Source: Pseudomonas koreensis (GTDB taxonomy: Bacteria > Pseudomonadota > Gammaproteobacteria > Pseudomonadales > Pseudomonadaceae). Taken from it: 64,000 bases of DNA. Numbering within the stretch: position 1 is the stretch's first letter; every line of letters starts with the position of its first letter. A program made the position numbers and the translations under genes. Of the stretch, positions 25,025-34,681 are shown one piece after another. The stretch spans positions 3,411,501-3,475,500 of the forward strand of contig NZ_JALJWP010000001.1 in the NCBI RefSeq assembly GCF_024169245.1, read 5' to 3'. The notes under the pieces are model-generated. The model saw only the letters and a list, made by a program, of their open reading frames with translations. It searched no databases and was not told the origin of the DNA.

Positions 25025-25858
25025 ATGAACGCGTTGAAGTGGGTTCGTGGCGTTAACGGTACCTTGGGCTGGTTTGCACCGAAACTGGTGGCGAGCAAAA
25101 TGCGCCTGGCGTTCATGACGCCCCGCGCACTGCCGCTACGAGACTGGGAGCTGCCGCTGTTGGCGAGCTCCGAGCGCATCACTTTGCGCTTCGGCCTGTC
25201 GGCGCTGCGTTGGGGGCAAGGCCCTACGGTGCTGCTGATGCATGGTTGGGAAGGGCGGCCAACGCAATTCGCTTCGCTGATCAATGCGCTGGTCGACGCA
25301 GGCTACACCGTCGTCGCACTCGACGGCCCGGCCCATGGCCGTTCGCCCGGGCGCGAAGCCAACGTGGTGCTGTTCGCCCGCGCCATGCTGGAAGCCGCTG
25401 CCGAATTGCCACCGCTGCAAGCGGTTATCGGCCACTCCATGGGTGGCGCCAGCGCGATGCTCGCCGTGCAATTGGGGTTGCGCACCGAAACCCTGGTCAG
25501 CATCGCCGCACCGTCGCGCATTCTCGGCGTACTGCGCGGATTCGCGCGCATGGTCGGCATGCCGCCGCGTGCGCGCTCGGCGTTCATTCGTCAGGTCGAG
25601 CAGGACGTCGGCATGCGCGCCGCGACGCTTGACGTTGCCCACTATCAACTGGATATGCCCGGCCTGATCGTCCACGCCGAGGACGACAACTTCGTCTCGG
25701 TCAAGGAATCGCAACTGATTCACGAGGCCTGGTTCGACAGCCGTCTGCTGAGGCTGGAGAGTGGTGGCCATCAACGGGTGCTGGCCGACCCTCGAGTGAT
25801 TGATGGCGTGTTATCACTGCTCGCCGGTCGCAGCCTTCAGGCGCGCCAATCGGCCTGA
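25025..25858 (+). CDS. Alpha/beta-fold hydrolase
   Basis: A 277-residue serine hydrolase. The oxyanion region LMHGWEGRPTQF (residues 72-83) and nucleophile elbow GHSMGGAS (Ser at about 142) are clear. The acid is likely in VHAEDDNFVSV and the catalytic His in SGGHQRVL near the C-terminus. No signal peptide, so probably cytoplasmic. GAGGAG precedes the ATG. It follows the TetR gene closely and probably shares its operator. Esterase/lipase-like; substrate unknown. Confidence 0.85.
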   Translation: MNALKWVRGVNGTLGWFAPKLVASKMRLAFMTPRALPLRDWELPLLASSERITLRFGLSALRWGQGPTVLLMHGWEGRPTQFASLINALVDAGYTVVALDGPAHGRSPGREANVVLFARAMLEAAAELPPLQAVIGHSMGGASAMLAVQLGLRTETLVSIAAPSRILGVLRGFARMVGMPPRARSAFIRQVEQDVGMRAATLDVAHYQLDMPGLIVHAEDDNFVSVKESQLIHEAWFDSRLLRLESGGHQRVLADPRVIDGVLSLLAGRSLQARQSA

Positions 25859-25904
25859 GCTCCGTTACACTGCCCCGGTTGAAAACTTTGACCGGGAGTG
25901 GGGC

Positions 25905-26342
25905 ATGGGCTGGGATCGGGCAACGCCGTTTACCATTGATCTGCAAGTAGGTGCCGAGGACATCGACGGGCTCGGGCACGCCAATAACGCCGTGTACGTG
26001 ACCTGGCTCGAACGCTGCGCCTGGCGCCACTCGCAGCGCCTCGGCCTGGACCTGGTGGAGTACCGGCGTCTGGATCGGGCGATGGCTGTCGTCCGCCACG
26101 AAATCGATTACCTGGCCGCGGCTTATGAAGGCGATGAGCTGCAACTGGCGACCTGGATCGTCGACTGGGATCAGCGCCTGAAAATGACCCGGCATTTCCA
26201 GCTCAAACGCCCGAGCGACAACGCCACCCTGTTGCGCGCGCAGACCACGTTTGTCTGCATCGAACTGTCGACCGGCAAGCCCAAGCGTATGCCGGCCGAG
26301 TTCATCGAAGGCTATGGCCCGGCGATCCTGACTCCAGCCTGA
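25905..26342 (+). CDS. Hotdog-fold acyl-CoA thioesterase
   Basis: A 145-residue 4HBT/YbgC-type protein. The family active-site stretch is [18 protein letters not shown] (about 18-35), with the conserved aspartate and the H-N pair that position substrate. The rest fits a single hotdog domain (strands [18 protein letters not shown]). It hydrolyses acyl-CoA or acyl-ACP thioesters; chain-length preference cannot be read. The ATG at 25905 has GGGAG about 9 bases upstream. It lies 46 bases after the hydrolase and may be co-transcribed with it. Confidence 0.82.
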   Translation: MGWDRATPFTIDLQVGAEDIDGLGHANNAVYVTWLERCAWRHSQRLGLDLVEYRRLDRAMAVVRHEIDYLAAAYEGDELQLATWIVDWDQRLKMTRHFQLKRPSDNATLLRAQTTFVCIELSTGKPKRMPAEFIEGYGPAILTPA

Positions 26343-26351
26343 CCCGGACCG

Positions 26352-26441
26352 GTAGGAGCTGCCGAAGGCTGCGATCTTTTGATTTTGCTTTTTGCAAATC
26401 AAGATCAAGATCAAAAGATCGCAGCCTTCGGCAGCTCCTAC
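26352..26441. repeat. Type 3 REP inverted pair
   Basis: GTAGGAGCTGCCGAAGGCTG and its exact complement at the other end form nearly perfect arms. The loop contains two overlapping AAGATC units, a short version of the tract at 18128. Confidence 0.85.
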
Positions 26442-26509
26442 GAGGGATCTGCGGTTTTCTGCGATATCCAGTAAACTGCCGCACGTTTTTTCCTCAAGTA
26501 GTGTTCCCC

Positions 26510-27469
26510 ATGCAAATTGCTCTGGCGCCCATGGAGGGGTTGGTCGACGACATCCTGCGCGACGTGCTGACCCGCGTTGGCGGCATCGATTGGTGCGTGA
26601 CCGAATTCATTCGGGTCAACGACCAGTTGCTCACACCGGCCTACTTCCACAAGTTCGGCCCCGAGCTGCTCAACGGTGCTCGCACCGCGTCCGGCGTGCC
26701 GCTGCGCGTGCAGTTGCTCGGTTCCGATCCGGTGTGCCTGGCGGAAAACGCCGCGCTGGCCTGCGAGCTCGGCTCTGAAGTGATCGACCTCAACTTCGGC
26801 TGCCCGGCCAAGACCGTCAACAAATCCCGCGGTGGCGCGGTATTGCTCAAGGAGCCGGAGCTGCTCAATCAGATCGTCGAGCACGTGCGTCGCGCCGTAC
26901 CGGCGCATATCCCGGTCACCGCAAAAATGCGCCTGGGTTTCGACAGTCCTGACGGTTCGCTGGTCTGCGCCACGGCGCTGGCCGAAGGCGGGGCGGAGCA
27001 CATCGTCGTACATGCGCGGACGAAAATGGACGGCTACAAACCGCCGGCACATTGGGAGTGGATCCCGCGCGTACAAGACGTGGTCAAGGTGCCAGTGTTC
27101 GCCAACGGTGATATCTGGAGCGTCGAAGACTGGCGCCGTTGCCGCGAAATCAGTGGTGTCGAAGACATCATGCTCGGTCGGGGGCTGGTCTCCCGCCCGG
27201 ATCTTGCCCGGCAGATCGCCGCCGCTCGCGCTGGCGAAGAGGTCGTCGAGATGACCTGGGCCGAGCTGATGCCGCTGATTCAGGACTTCTGGCTGCAGGC
27301 CAAGGCACAGATGACCGCGCGTCAATCGCCTGGTCGCCTCAAGCAATGGCTGGCCATGCTGACGCGCAACTACCCGGAAGCCGCCGAGCTTTTCACTGTT
27401 CTGCGTCGCGAAACCGAGCCGGATCAAGTCTCGCGCTTGCTCGGATTGCCGCTCGTCGAGGCCGCATAA
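26510..27469 (+). CDS. dusC: tRNA-dihydrouridine(16) synthase
   Basis: A 319-residue FMN enzyme that reduces uridine 16 in tRNA D-loops with NADPH. It starts [13 protein letters not shown] (FMN-binding), has [19 protein letters not shown] with the catalytic cysteine (about residue 98), [15 protein letters not shown] and the FMN-phosphate motif NGDIWS. The DusC subgroup is chosen over DusA/DusB from the [12 protein letters not shown] and [10 protein letters not shown] motifs. The ATG at 26510 is preferred over a GTG three codons upstream. The ribosome binding site is weak. Confidence 0.9.
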   Translation: MQIALAPMEGLVDDILRDVLTRVGGIDWCVTEFIRVNDQLLTPAYFHKFGPELLNGARTASGVPLRVQLLGSDPVCLAENAALACELGSEVIDLNFGCPAKTVNKSRGGAVLLKEPELLNQIVEHVRRAVPAHIPVTAKMRLGFDSPDGSLVCATALAEGGAEHIVVHARTKMDGYKPPAHWEWIPRVQDVVKVPVFANGDIWSVEDWRRCREISGVEDIMLGRGLVSRPDLARQIAAARAGEEVVEMTWAELMPLIQDFWLQAKAQMTARQSPGRLKQWLAMLTRNYPEAAELFTVLRRETEPDQVSRLLGLPLVEAA

Positions 27470-27487
27470 AAAATCTCAAAATATTCT

Positions 27488-27515
27488 CTTGAAATCAAAA
27501 CAGCGGTCCCTATCT
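27488..27515 (+). promoter_or_regulatory. Sigma-32 heat-shock promoter of ibpA
   Basis: CTTGAAA (27488-27494), 13 bases, CCCTATCT (27508-27515), a near-consensus RpoH promoter. Confidence 0.85.
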
Positions 27516-27588
27516 AAGGGTTACGCGATGCCGAATTCGGGTCGCGGAGACACAAAACCTTGCTGATTGTTTTCAGGAGATTTGAATC
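27516..27588 (+). promoter_or_regulatory. ROSE-type RNA thermometer in the ibpA leader
   Basis: CTTGCTG (27559-27565) can pair with CAGGAG (27574-27579) of the ribosome binding site, leaving the G of TTGCT bulged. This is the hallmark of ROSE elements, which mask the ribosome binding site until heat melts it. An upstream hairpin (CGCGA...TCGCG, about 27525-27548) completes the two-hairpin leader. ROSE elements are known upstream of Pseudomonas ibpA. Confidence 0.8.
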
Positions 27589-28032
27589 ATGAGTACTGCA
27601 TTTTCTCTCGCGCCACTGTTCCGTTCCTCGGTAGGTTTCGACCGTTTCAACGACCTGTTCGAAACCGCGCTGCGTAACGAGCCAGGCAGCAGCTACCCAC
27701 CCTACAACGTCGAAAAACACGGTGATGACCAATACCGCATCGTCGTTGCGGCCGCCGGTTTCCAGGAAGAAGACCTGGACCTGCAAGTCGAGAAGGGTGT
27801 GCTGACCATCAGTGGCGGCAAGCGCGACACCGACGAGAACGTCACGTTCTTGCACCAGGGCATCGCTCAGCGAGCCTTCAAGCTGTCGTTCCGTCTGGCC
27901 GATCACATCGAGATCAAGGACGCTGCCCTGCGCAACGGCCTGCTGAGCATCGACCTGCTCCGTGTGATCCCGGAAGAAGCGAAAGCCAAGCGCATCCCGA
28001 TCAATGGAGCGCAACAGCCTGTCCTGCAATAA
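27589..28032 (+). CDS. ibpA: Small heat-shock protein (Hsp20)
   Basis: A 147-residue alpha-crystallin-type chaperone that binds unfolding proteins and keeps them refoldable by DnaK/ClpB. The Hsp20 domain spans about residues 40-130 (YRIVVAAAGFQEEDLDLQV...GIAQRAFKLSFRL...LRNGLLSIDL), with a short N-terminal arm containing the F-rich RSSVGFDRFNDLF. The C-terminal AKRIPI supplies the IxI-type motif for oligomerisation. It is controlled by an RpoH promoter and an RNA thermometer. Confidence 0.95.
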   Translation: MSTAFSLAPLFRSSVGFDRFNDLFETALRNEPGSSYPPYNVEKHGDDQYRIVVAAAGFQEEDLDLQVEKGVLTISGGKRDTDENVTFLHQGIAQRAFKLSFRLADHIEIKDAALRNGLLSIDLLRVIPEEAKAKRIPINGAQQPVLQ

Positions 28033-28043
28033 CGTCGGGCAAC

Positions 28044-28074
28044 AAAAAGGGCGCCAGTGATGGCGCCCTTTTTT
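28044..28074. terminator. Bidirectional terminator between ibpA and the GGDEF-EAL gene
   Basis: AAAAAGGGCGCCA/TGGCGCCCTTTTTT hairpin with A and T runs on both sides; serves two convergent genes. Confidence 0.9.
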
Positions 28075-28081
28075 GCGTCCG

Positions 28082-31000
28082 CTATTCGAGCAGAATTTTC
28101 AGATCTTCCAACCCCACCGGCCGGCTATGCAGATAGCCTTGATACAAATGGCAGTCCAGCCCCTGCAAAAATGCCAATTGCGCCGCTGTCTCCACGCCCT
28201 CCGCAATGACTTCCAGCTCAAGGCTGCGAGCCATCGCGACAATTGCGCGAATGATCTCCGCGACATTGGAGTCGGTGGTCGCATCGCGGATGAACGACTG
28301 ATCGATTTTCAGCGTGTCGACCGGCAGGCGTTTCAGATAGGTCAGCGATGAATAACCGGTGCCGAAATCGTCCATGGCGAAGCTCACGCCGAGCTTTTTC
28401 AGGCGGCGCATTTTGCTGATGGTGTCGTCCAGATTCTGGATGACGATGCCTTCGGTGATTTCCAGTTTCAGCAGCGAACAGGGCAGGCCGTGGCTGGTCA
28501 TGCTGTGTTCGATGCGTTCGACGAAATCGTTCTGGCGGAACTGCCGCGGACTGATGTTCACGCACAGGCTGAAGTTGAGCGGGTCGACGAGTTTCAGTGC
28601 GATCAATTGTTTGAAGGCATTGCAGGCTTCATCGAGTATCCAGGTGCCGACTTCAAGGATCAGGCCGCTGTCTTCCAACACCTTGATGAACTCGGTGGGC
28701 GATTGCGCGCCGAGTTCGGGATGGTTCCAGCGCACCAGGGCTTCGGCGCCGATGATGCGGTTGTCGCGGGCATCGACTTGCGGCTGGAAGTGCACGTTGA
28801 ACTCGCCGCGTGACAGCGCCAGCCGCAGGTCGGTCTCCATGCGCAGGCGTTCGCTGGCCGCTTTCTGCATGGTGTTGTGATACATCTGCGTGGTGTTGCG
28901 CCCGGAATCCTTGGCGCGGTACAGGGCGATGTCAGCGCGTTTGAGCAGGTCGGTCGGGGTCGAGCCGTGATCAGGAATCAATGCCACGCCGATGCTCGGC
29001 GTCACTTGCAGGCGCTGGCCATCGAGGAACATCGGCTCCGAGAGCAGCTCACGAATGGTGTCGGCCAGCGCGCGCACTTGCTCGCTGACTTCACTGCGCG
29101 AACCCTCGAGGCCGCTCAGCAACACCACGAATTCGTCGCCACCGAGGCGCGCCACGGTGTCTTCCATGCGCACGCTGGCTTCGAGCCGCGCGGTGATGAT
29201 TTTCAGCACGGTGTCGCCGACCGGATGACCGAGGGAATCGTTGATGTGCTTGAAGTGATCGAGATCGAGAAACAGCAAGGCGCCGCGCAGATTGTGGCGC
29301 TTGAGCAGAGCGATCTGCTGACTCAGGCGATCCATCAGCAACGCGCGGTTGGGCAGGTTGGTCAGCGGGTCGTGATAGGCCAGATGACGGATCTGCGCTT
29401 CGGCGTTTTTCAGCAGGCTGACGTCGCGCGCCGTAAGCAGCAGGCAGGCGGTTTCGTTAAGGGTGATCGGCTCGACCGAAACTTCTACGGTGAGCAATTC
29501 GCCGCGCTTGTTGCGCCCGAGCATTTCCTGATGATGCACGCGGCCCTTGATCTGCAGTTCGGCGAGTAGCGTCGAGCGCTGTTTTTCTTCGGCCCAGATC
29601 CCCACCTGATAAACGGTTTTACCCACCACTTCGTCGGCGCGATAGCCGGTGAGGCGACAGAAGCCGTCGTTGACCTCCAGATAACGCCCGGTGTCGCGCT
29701 CGGTGATGGTGATGGCGTCGGGGCTGGAGTGAAACGCCTTGGCGAATTTTTCTTCACTGGCCTTTAACGCCGCTTCCGAGCGCTGTTGCTGGGTGATATC
29801 GCGCAGGGTGGTGACGATGCACGGTTGGTCGCCGACGCTGATCTGTCGACTGGAAATCACGCAGGTCAGCGACTGGCCGTCCTTGTGCTGAACCAGAATC
29901 GCGACGTTGCTCAGGCCTTGTTCGCGAATCACCCGTTCGATACGTTGCAGGCTCTTTGCCGAGGCGTCCCACAGGCCGATTTCCTCGGCGGTGTGGCCAA
30001 TCACATCGGCGGCGCTCCAGCCAAAAGTCTGGCTGAAGCTTGAATTGATCTCAATGAATTCCCCGGTTTCCTGGCGTGTGACGCAGATTGGATCGGGGCT
30101 GACCTGAAACAGCGTGGCGAATTTCTCTTCCGACGCCACCAGACGCTGTTCGCGCTCGACCTGATCGGTAATGTCCAGCAACGTGCCGGCCATGCGCAGT
30201 GGCGCGCCGTTGTCGTCGCGATAGAGACGAGCGCGGCTTTCCAGATAACGCGAGCTGCCGTCGGGCAATTGCACGCGATAGGTCAGTTGATAGTTGCCGG
30301 CCGGACCTTCGCGCAGGCTGCGGTAGGCGTCGCGCATGCTGTCGCGTTCTTCGCCTGGGACGCCTTCGAAAAACTCCTCGAATGATTCATGGAATGGAAT
30401 CGGCTCCAGCCCGTGCAATTGCGCAGCGCGCGCCGAGCCGTAGAGCATGCCGCTGGGGATGTGCCAGTCCCAGGTGCCCAGTTGCGCCGAATCCAGCGCC
30501 AGGTCGAGGCGTTCCTGGCTGTCCTTCAAGGCCAGTTCGGCGGCTTTGCGTTCGGTGGTGTCGAGAAATGTGCTGAGCAGATAGGGCTGGCCTTCGAGCT
30601 CGACCTTCTGCGCGCTGAGGATGCCGTCATGCACCTGACCGTTGCTGGCGCGGAACTGCACTTCCATGCTGATCAGTTCGCCCTTGGCCTTGGTTTTCTT
30701 TACCAGTTCGGCGCGTTGTTCGGGATGCACCCACAAGCCCAGTTCCAGGGTGGTGCGGCCGATGGCGCTTTGTACCGGCCAGCCGAACAGGCTTTCGAAA
30801 TACTGATTGGCTTCGCTGATCAGACCGTCCTCCTGACGGGTCAGCAGAACCATGTTCGGGCACAGGTGGAAAAGTGTAGCGAAACGTTTCTCGGAGCTGC
30901 TCAGGGCCTGCTCGCGTTGGCGTTGGTGGGTGATTTCGCGAATCACCCCGATCATTCGGGGCCGGCCATTCTTGTCCGGCAACAGGCTGCCGCTGATTTC

Positions 31001-31360
31001 CAGCCAGTGCAGGCTGCCGTCTGGCCAGCGGATGCGGTGATGCATCGCCTGTTCCAGCGGCGCGCCGGCGATCACTGCGTGGAAGGCGCGCACGGTTTTC
31101 GCGCGGTCTTCCGGCGGCAACAGGTCGAGGTACTCAAGGTCGGCGGGCAGCGGCTGCCGTGGATCAAACCCGAACAACGCCTGAGTGCCCCGCGACCAGC
31201 TGATCTGCCCGCGCTCGATGTCCCAATACCAGGCACCGAGCCGCGCGCCGTTGAGCGCGGCGAGCAATTGCGGCGCGCTTTCCCAGCTCTGCTCGGAATG
31301 GCGCGGATCAACAGCCTGGATTCGCGGCATCGGCGGAATTCGGTCAACAGATTTCGGCAT
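28082..31360 (-). CDS. Five-PAS GGDEF-EAL cyclic-di-GMP enzyme
   Basis: A 1092-residue soluble protein without signal peptide or membrane helix. It carries about five tandem PAS domains (residues 25-660; PAC ends such as GVIREITHQ, STFLDTTER, GTLLDITDQ, TTLRDITQQ, LTARDVSLL). These are followed by a GGDEF domain (about 670-830) and an EAL domain (about 850-1090). The cyclase motif GGDEF (about 740) is intact and preceded by an RxxD inhibitory I-site (RMED). The phosphodiesterase motif is EALVRW, with DDFGTGYSSL further on. Both synthesis and hydrolysis of c-di-GMP are therefore possible. PAS sensing probably sets the balance. The ribosome binding site is weak. Confidence 0.93.
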   Translation of the reverse strand: MPKSVDRIPPMPRIQAVDPRHSEQSWESAPQLLAALNGARLGAWYWDIERGQISWSRGTQALFGFDPRQPLPADLEYLDLLPPEDRAKTVRAFHAVIAGAPLEQAMHHRIRWPDGSLHWLEISGSLLPDKNGRPRMIGVIREITHQRQREQALSSSEKRFATLFHLCPNMVLLTRQEDGLISEANQYFESLFGWPVQSAIGRTTLELGLWVHPEQRAELVKKTKAKGELISMEVQFRASNGQVHDGILSAQKVELEGQPYLLSTFLDTTERKAAELALKDSQERLDLALDSAQLGTWDWHIPSGMLYGSARAAQLHGLEPIPFHESFEEFFEGVPGEERDSMRDAYRSLREGPAGNYQLTYRVQLPDGSSRYLESRARLYRDDNGAPLRMAGTLLDITDQVEREQRLVASEEKFATLFQVSPDPICVTRQETGEFIEINSSFSQTFGWSAADVIGHTAEEIGLWDASAKSLQRIERVIREQGLSNVAILVQHKDGQSLTCVISSRQISVGDQPCIVTTLRDITQQQRSEAALKASEEKFAKAFHSSPDAITITERDTGRYLEVNDGFCRLTGYRADEVVGKTVYQVGIWAEEKQRSTLLAELQIKGRVHHQEMLGRNKRGELLTVEVSVEPITLNETACLLLTARDVSLLKNAEAQIRHLAYHDPLTNLPNRALLMDRLSQQIALLKRHNLRGALLFLDLDHFKHINDSLGHPVGDTVLKIITARLEASVRMEDTVARLGGDEFVVLLSGLEGSRSEVSEQVRALADTIRELLSEPMFLDGQRLQVTPSIGVALIPDHGSTPTDLLKRADIALYRAKDSGRNTTQMYHNTMQKAASERLRMETDLRLALSRGEFNVHFQPQVDARDNRIIGAEALVRWNHPELGAQSPTEFIKVLEDSGLILEVGTWILDEACNAFKQLIALKLVDPLNFSLCVNISPRQFRQNDFVERIEHSMTSHGLPCSLLKLEITEGIVIQNLDDTISKMRRLKKLGVSFAMDDFGTGYSSLTYLKRLPVDTLKIDQSFIRDATTDSNVAEIIRAIVAMARSLELEVIAEGVETAAQLAFLQGLDCHLYQGYLHSRPVGLEDLKILLE

Positions 31361-31424
31361 TGTCAGCGGGCCTTGAGCTGAGTGGCGTTAGGCACAGGGG
31401 GCGGCTCTATAGGATTAGCACAAG

Positions 31425-32315
31425 TCAGGCCGGAGTCCCTGGCCGATCGATTTGTGCATCCAGCAGGGCCATGAAGGCTCTTGCTGCGTTCGATAGCGTC
31501 CGTTCGGTGTGCAAGATATAGCCTAGCTGGCGAGTGAGCTGTATGCCCGGCAATGCGATGCTTGCCACTTGTTCATCGAGCATGGTGCGCGGCAGCACGC
31601 TCCAGGCCAGGCCGATGGAGACCATCATCTTGATGGTTTCCAGGTAGTTGGTGCTCATGGCGATGTTCGGCGTCAGGCCCTGGGCTTCGAACAAACGCTG
31701 GACGATGTGATGGGTAAAGGTGTTACCGCCGGGGAAAACTGCCGGATGGCCGGCGATGTCTGCCAGACTGACGGCGCCGTTGTTGATCAGCGAGTGCTCC
31801 GGGGCCACGACAAAATCCAGCGGGTCGTCCCACACCGGCGTGGCTTTGACCAGGGTGTGCGGCTCCGGCGCGAGGGTGATGACCGCCAGTTCTGCACGGC
31901 CGTGGAGAATTTCTTCATAGGCCACTTCCGAATCGAGGAACTGAATATCCAGCGCGACCTGTGGGTAGCGGCGAGTGAACTCCCTTAATAGAGGAGGCAA
32001 GCGGTGCAGGCCGATGTGGTGACTGGTGGCCAGGGTCAGGCGACCGCTGACTTCACCGGTCAGGTTGGTCAGGGCGCGGCGGGTGTCGTCGAGCACATTG
32101 AGAATCTGATAAGCCCGTGGCAGCAGGGCGCGGCCGGCCTCGGTCAGACCGACTTCGCGACCGAGGCGATCGAACAGGCGCACCTTTAATTGCTGCTCAA
32201 GCCCGGCGATGCGTTTGCTGATCGCCGGTTGGGTCAGGTGCAGGCGTTCGCCCGCGCCGGAGAAGCTGCCGGTCTCGGCGATGGCAATAAAAGCATTGAG
32301 GTTAGCCAGATCCAT
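31425..32315 (-). CDS. LysR-family transcriptional regulator
   Basis: A 297-residue LysR regulator. The N-terminal helix-turn-helix is MDLANLNAFIAIAETGSFSGAGERLHLTQPAISKRIAGLE in layout (residues 1-40) and the substrate-binding domain spans about 90-290. It diverges from leuC across 139 bases, as in P. aeruginosa (PA3122/PA3121), suggesting control of the leucine genes. The ATG at 32315 is chosen; an in-frame TTG at 32339 is less likely. The effector is unknown, though intermediates of leucine synthesis are natural candidates. Confidence 0.87.
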   Translation of the reverse strand: MDLANLNAFIAIAETGSFSGAGERLHLTQPAISKRIAGLEQQLKVRLFDRLGREVGLTEAGRALLPRAYQILNVLDDTRRALTNLTGEVSGRLTLATSHHIGLHRLPPLLREFTRRYPQVALDIQFLDSEVAYEEILHGRAELAVITLAPEPHTLVKATPVWDDPLDFVVAPEHSLINNGAVSLADIAGHPAVFPGGNTFTHHIVQRLFEAQGLTPNIAMSTNYLETIKMMVSIGLAWSVLPRTMLDEQVASIALPGIQLTRQLGYILHTERTLSNAARAFMALLDAQIDRPGTPA

Positions 32316-32454
32316 GTCGCATTCCAGTTGGTTATCCAAAGCATAAAAAATATGAATTTGAGTTATTTAATCTAACCCCATAGGATCGGCCTCACAAGCC
32401 AAAGGGTTATTGATAAGCCCAGGGCATAGAAACAAGCTGATGAGGAACCGTCTG

Positions 32455-33885
32455 ATGGCCGGCAAAACGCTCTACGACAAGCTCTGGGATTCGCATTTGG
32501 TCAAGCAGCGCGACGATGGCTCGGCGCTGATCTACATCGATCGTCACATCATCCACGAAGTGACTTCGCCGCAAGCTTTCGAAGGCTTGCGTCTGGCCGG
32601 GCGCAAGCCTTGGCGCATCGATGCCAACATCGCCACCCCGGACCACAACGTACCGACCACCCCGGAACGCAAGGGCGGCATCGAAGCCATTGCCGATCAG
32701 GTTTCGCGTTTGCAGGTGCAGACCCTCGACGACAACTGCGATGAATACGGCATCGTCGAGTTCAAGATGAACGACGTTCGCCAGGGCATCGTCCACGTCA
32801 TCAGCCCGGAGCAGGGCGCGACCTTGCCGGGTATGACGGTAGTCTGCGGCGACTCGCACACCTCCACCCACGGCGCATTCGGTGCATTGGCCCACGGCAT
32901 CGGCACTTCCGAGGTCGAGCACGTGCTCGCCACGCAGTGCCTGGTCGCCAAAAAAATGAAGAACATGCTGGTGCGCGTCGAAGGCCAATTGCCGTTCGGC
33001 GTGACCGCCAAGGACATCGTCCTCGCCGTTATCGGCAAGATCGGCACCGCCGGCGGTAACGGCCATGCCATCGAATTTGCCGGCAGCGCGATCCGTGATC
33101 TGTCCGTCGAAGGCCGCATGACCATCTGTAACATGTCCATCGAAGCCGGCGCCCGCGTAGGCTTGGTGGCCGCGGATCAAAAGACCATCGACTACGTCAA
33201 GGGTCGTCCATTCGCGCCGAAGGGCGAGCAGTGGGACATGGCCGTCGAAGCCTGGAAAGATCTGGTCTCCGACGCCGATGCCAAATTCGACACCGTGGTC
33301 GAGCTGGATGCCGCGCAAATCAAGCCGCAAGTCAGCTGGGGCACTTCCCCGGAAATGGTTTTGGCTGTTGATCAGAACGTACCGGATCCGGCGAAGGAAA
33401 TGGATCTGGTCAAGCGCGATTCGATTGTCCGCGCCTTGAAATACATGGGTTTGACCGCCAATCAGGCGATCACCGACATTCAGCTTGATCGCGTGTTCAT
33501 CGGTTCTTGCACCAACTCGCGCATTGAAGACTTGCGCGCCGCTGCGGTAATTGCCAAGGGCCGCAAGGTCGCCTCGACCATCAAGCAGGCGATCGTCGTG
33601 CCGGGCTCGGGTCTGGTCAAGGCTCAGGCGGAGGCCGAAGGCCTCGACAAGATTTTCCTCGAAGCCGGTTTCGAGTGGCGCGAGCCGGGTTGCTCGATGT
33701 GCCTGGCGATGAACCCGGACCGTTTGGAGTCCGGCGAGCACTGCGCCTCGACTTCCAACCGCAACTTCGAAGGCCGTCAGGGCGCCGGTGGCCGTACCCA
33801 CCTCGTCAGCCCTGCCATGGCGGCAGCAGCAGCGGTGAACGGCCGTTTCATCGACGTTCGTCAATTGATCCAAGGAGCACAGTAA
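32455..33885 (+). CDS. leuC: 3-isopropylmalate dehydratase, large subunit
   Basis: A 476-residue aconitase-family subunit that with LeuD isomerises 2-isopropylmalate to 3-isopropylmalate in leucine synthesis. Start [16 protein letters not shown] is typical, preceded by GAGGA. The 4Fe-4S ligand motifs are [11 protein letters not shown] (Cys about 347) and [10 protein letters not shown] near residues 407-416; the substrate motif is [12 protein letters not shown]. The leuD ATG lies 2 bases past its stop, so the two are translationally coupled. Confidence 0.97.
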   Translation: MAGKTLYDKLWDSHLVKQRDDGSALIYIDRHIIHEVTSPQAFEGLRLAGRKPWRIDANIATPDHNVPTTPERKGGIEAIADQVSRLQVQTLDDNCDEYGIVEFKMNDVRQGIVHVISPEQGATLPGMTVVCGDSHTSTHGAFGALAHGIGTSEVEHVLATQCLVAKKMKNMLVRVEGQLPFGVTAKDIVLAVIGKIGTAGGNGHAIEFAGSAIRDLSVEGRMTICNMSIEAGARVGLVAADQKTIDYVKGRPFAPKGEQWDMAVEAWKDLVSDADAKFDTVVELDAAQIKPQVSWGTSPEMVLAVDQNVPDPAKEMDLVKRDSIVRALKYMGLTANQAITDIQLDRVFIGSCTNSRIEDLRAAAVIAKGRKVASTIKQAIVVPGSGLVKAQAEAEGLDKIFLEAGFEWREPGCSMCLAMNPDRLESGEHCASTSNRNFEGRQGAGGRTHLVSPAMAAAAAVNGRFIDVRQLIQGAQ

Positions 33886-33887
33886 AG

Positions 33888-34532
33888 ATGAAGGCATTCA
33901 CTCAGCACACTGGTCTTGTCGCGCCTCTGGATCGTGCCAACGTCGACACCGATCAGATCATTCCCAAGCAGTTTTTGAAGTCGATCAAGCGCACCGGTTT
34001 CGGCCCGAACCTGTTCGACGAGTGGCGTTATCTGGATGTCGGCCAGCCGTATCAGGACAACTCCAAGCGCCCGTTGAACAAGGATTTCGTGCTCAACGCC
34101 GAGCGTTATCAGGGGGCCAGCGTGTTGCTCGCCCGCGAGAACTTCGGCTGCGGTTCGAGCCGTGAACACGCGCCGTGGGCGCTGGAAGAGTATGGTTTTC
34201 GCAGCATCATCGCGCCGAGCTACGCCGACATCTTCTTCAACAACAGTTTCAAGAACGGCCTGCTGCCGATCATCCTCAGCGATGCAGAAGTTGATGAACT
34301 GTTTAAGCAGGTTGAAGCCGAGCCGGGTTATCAATTGCAGATCGACCTGCAAGCGCAGACCGTGACCCGCCCGGATGGCAAGGTCTACAGCTTCGAGATC
34401 GACGCGTTTCGCAAGCATTGCCTGCTCAATGGTCTGGACGATATCGGCCTGACCTTGCAGGACGGTGATGCGATTGCGACGTTCGAGGCGAAACATCGGG
34501 TTAGCCAGCCGTGGTTGTTTCGCGACGCATAA
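33888..34532 (+). CDS. leuD: 3-isopropylmalate dehydratase, small subunit
   Basis: A 214-residue swivel-domain subunit that completes the LeuCD active site. It starts [24 protein letters not shown], with the family motif [15 protein letters not shown] at about residues 86-100. AAGGAG is located inside the end of leuC. Length is normal. Confidence 0.97.
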   Translation: MKAFTQHTGLVAPLDRANVDTDQIIPKQFLKSIKRTGFGPNLFDEWRYLDVGQPYQDNSKRPLNKDFVLNAERYQGASVLLARENFGCGSSREHAPWALEEYGFRSIIAPSYADIFFNNSFKNGLLPIILSDAEVDELFKQVEAEPGYQLQIDLQAQTVTRPDGKVYSFEIDAFRKHCLLNGLDDIGLTLQDGDAIATFEAKHRVSQPWLFRDA

Positions 34533-34568
34533 GCATGATTTGGAATTGATGTAGTCAGGGCCGGCCCC

Positions 34569-34635
34569 TTCGCGAGCAAGCTCGCTCCCACAGGGGGAAT
34601 GCATTTCAAATGTGGGAGCGAGCTTGCTCGCGAAG
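34569..34635. repeat. REPIN (type 2)
   Basis: TTCGCGAGCAAGCTCGCTCC and its complement around a loop ending gcatttcaaa. It is almost identical to the REPIN at 37854-37920, differing by one G. Confidence 0.88.
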
Positions 34636-34681
34636 GCGGTAGTCCGGGCAATACAAGGCTAAAACCCAGAAGGATGTGACC

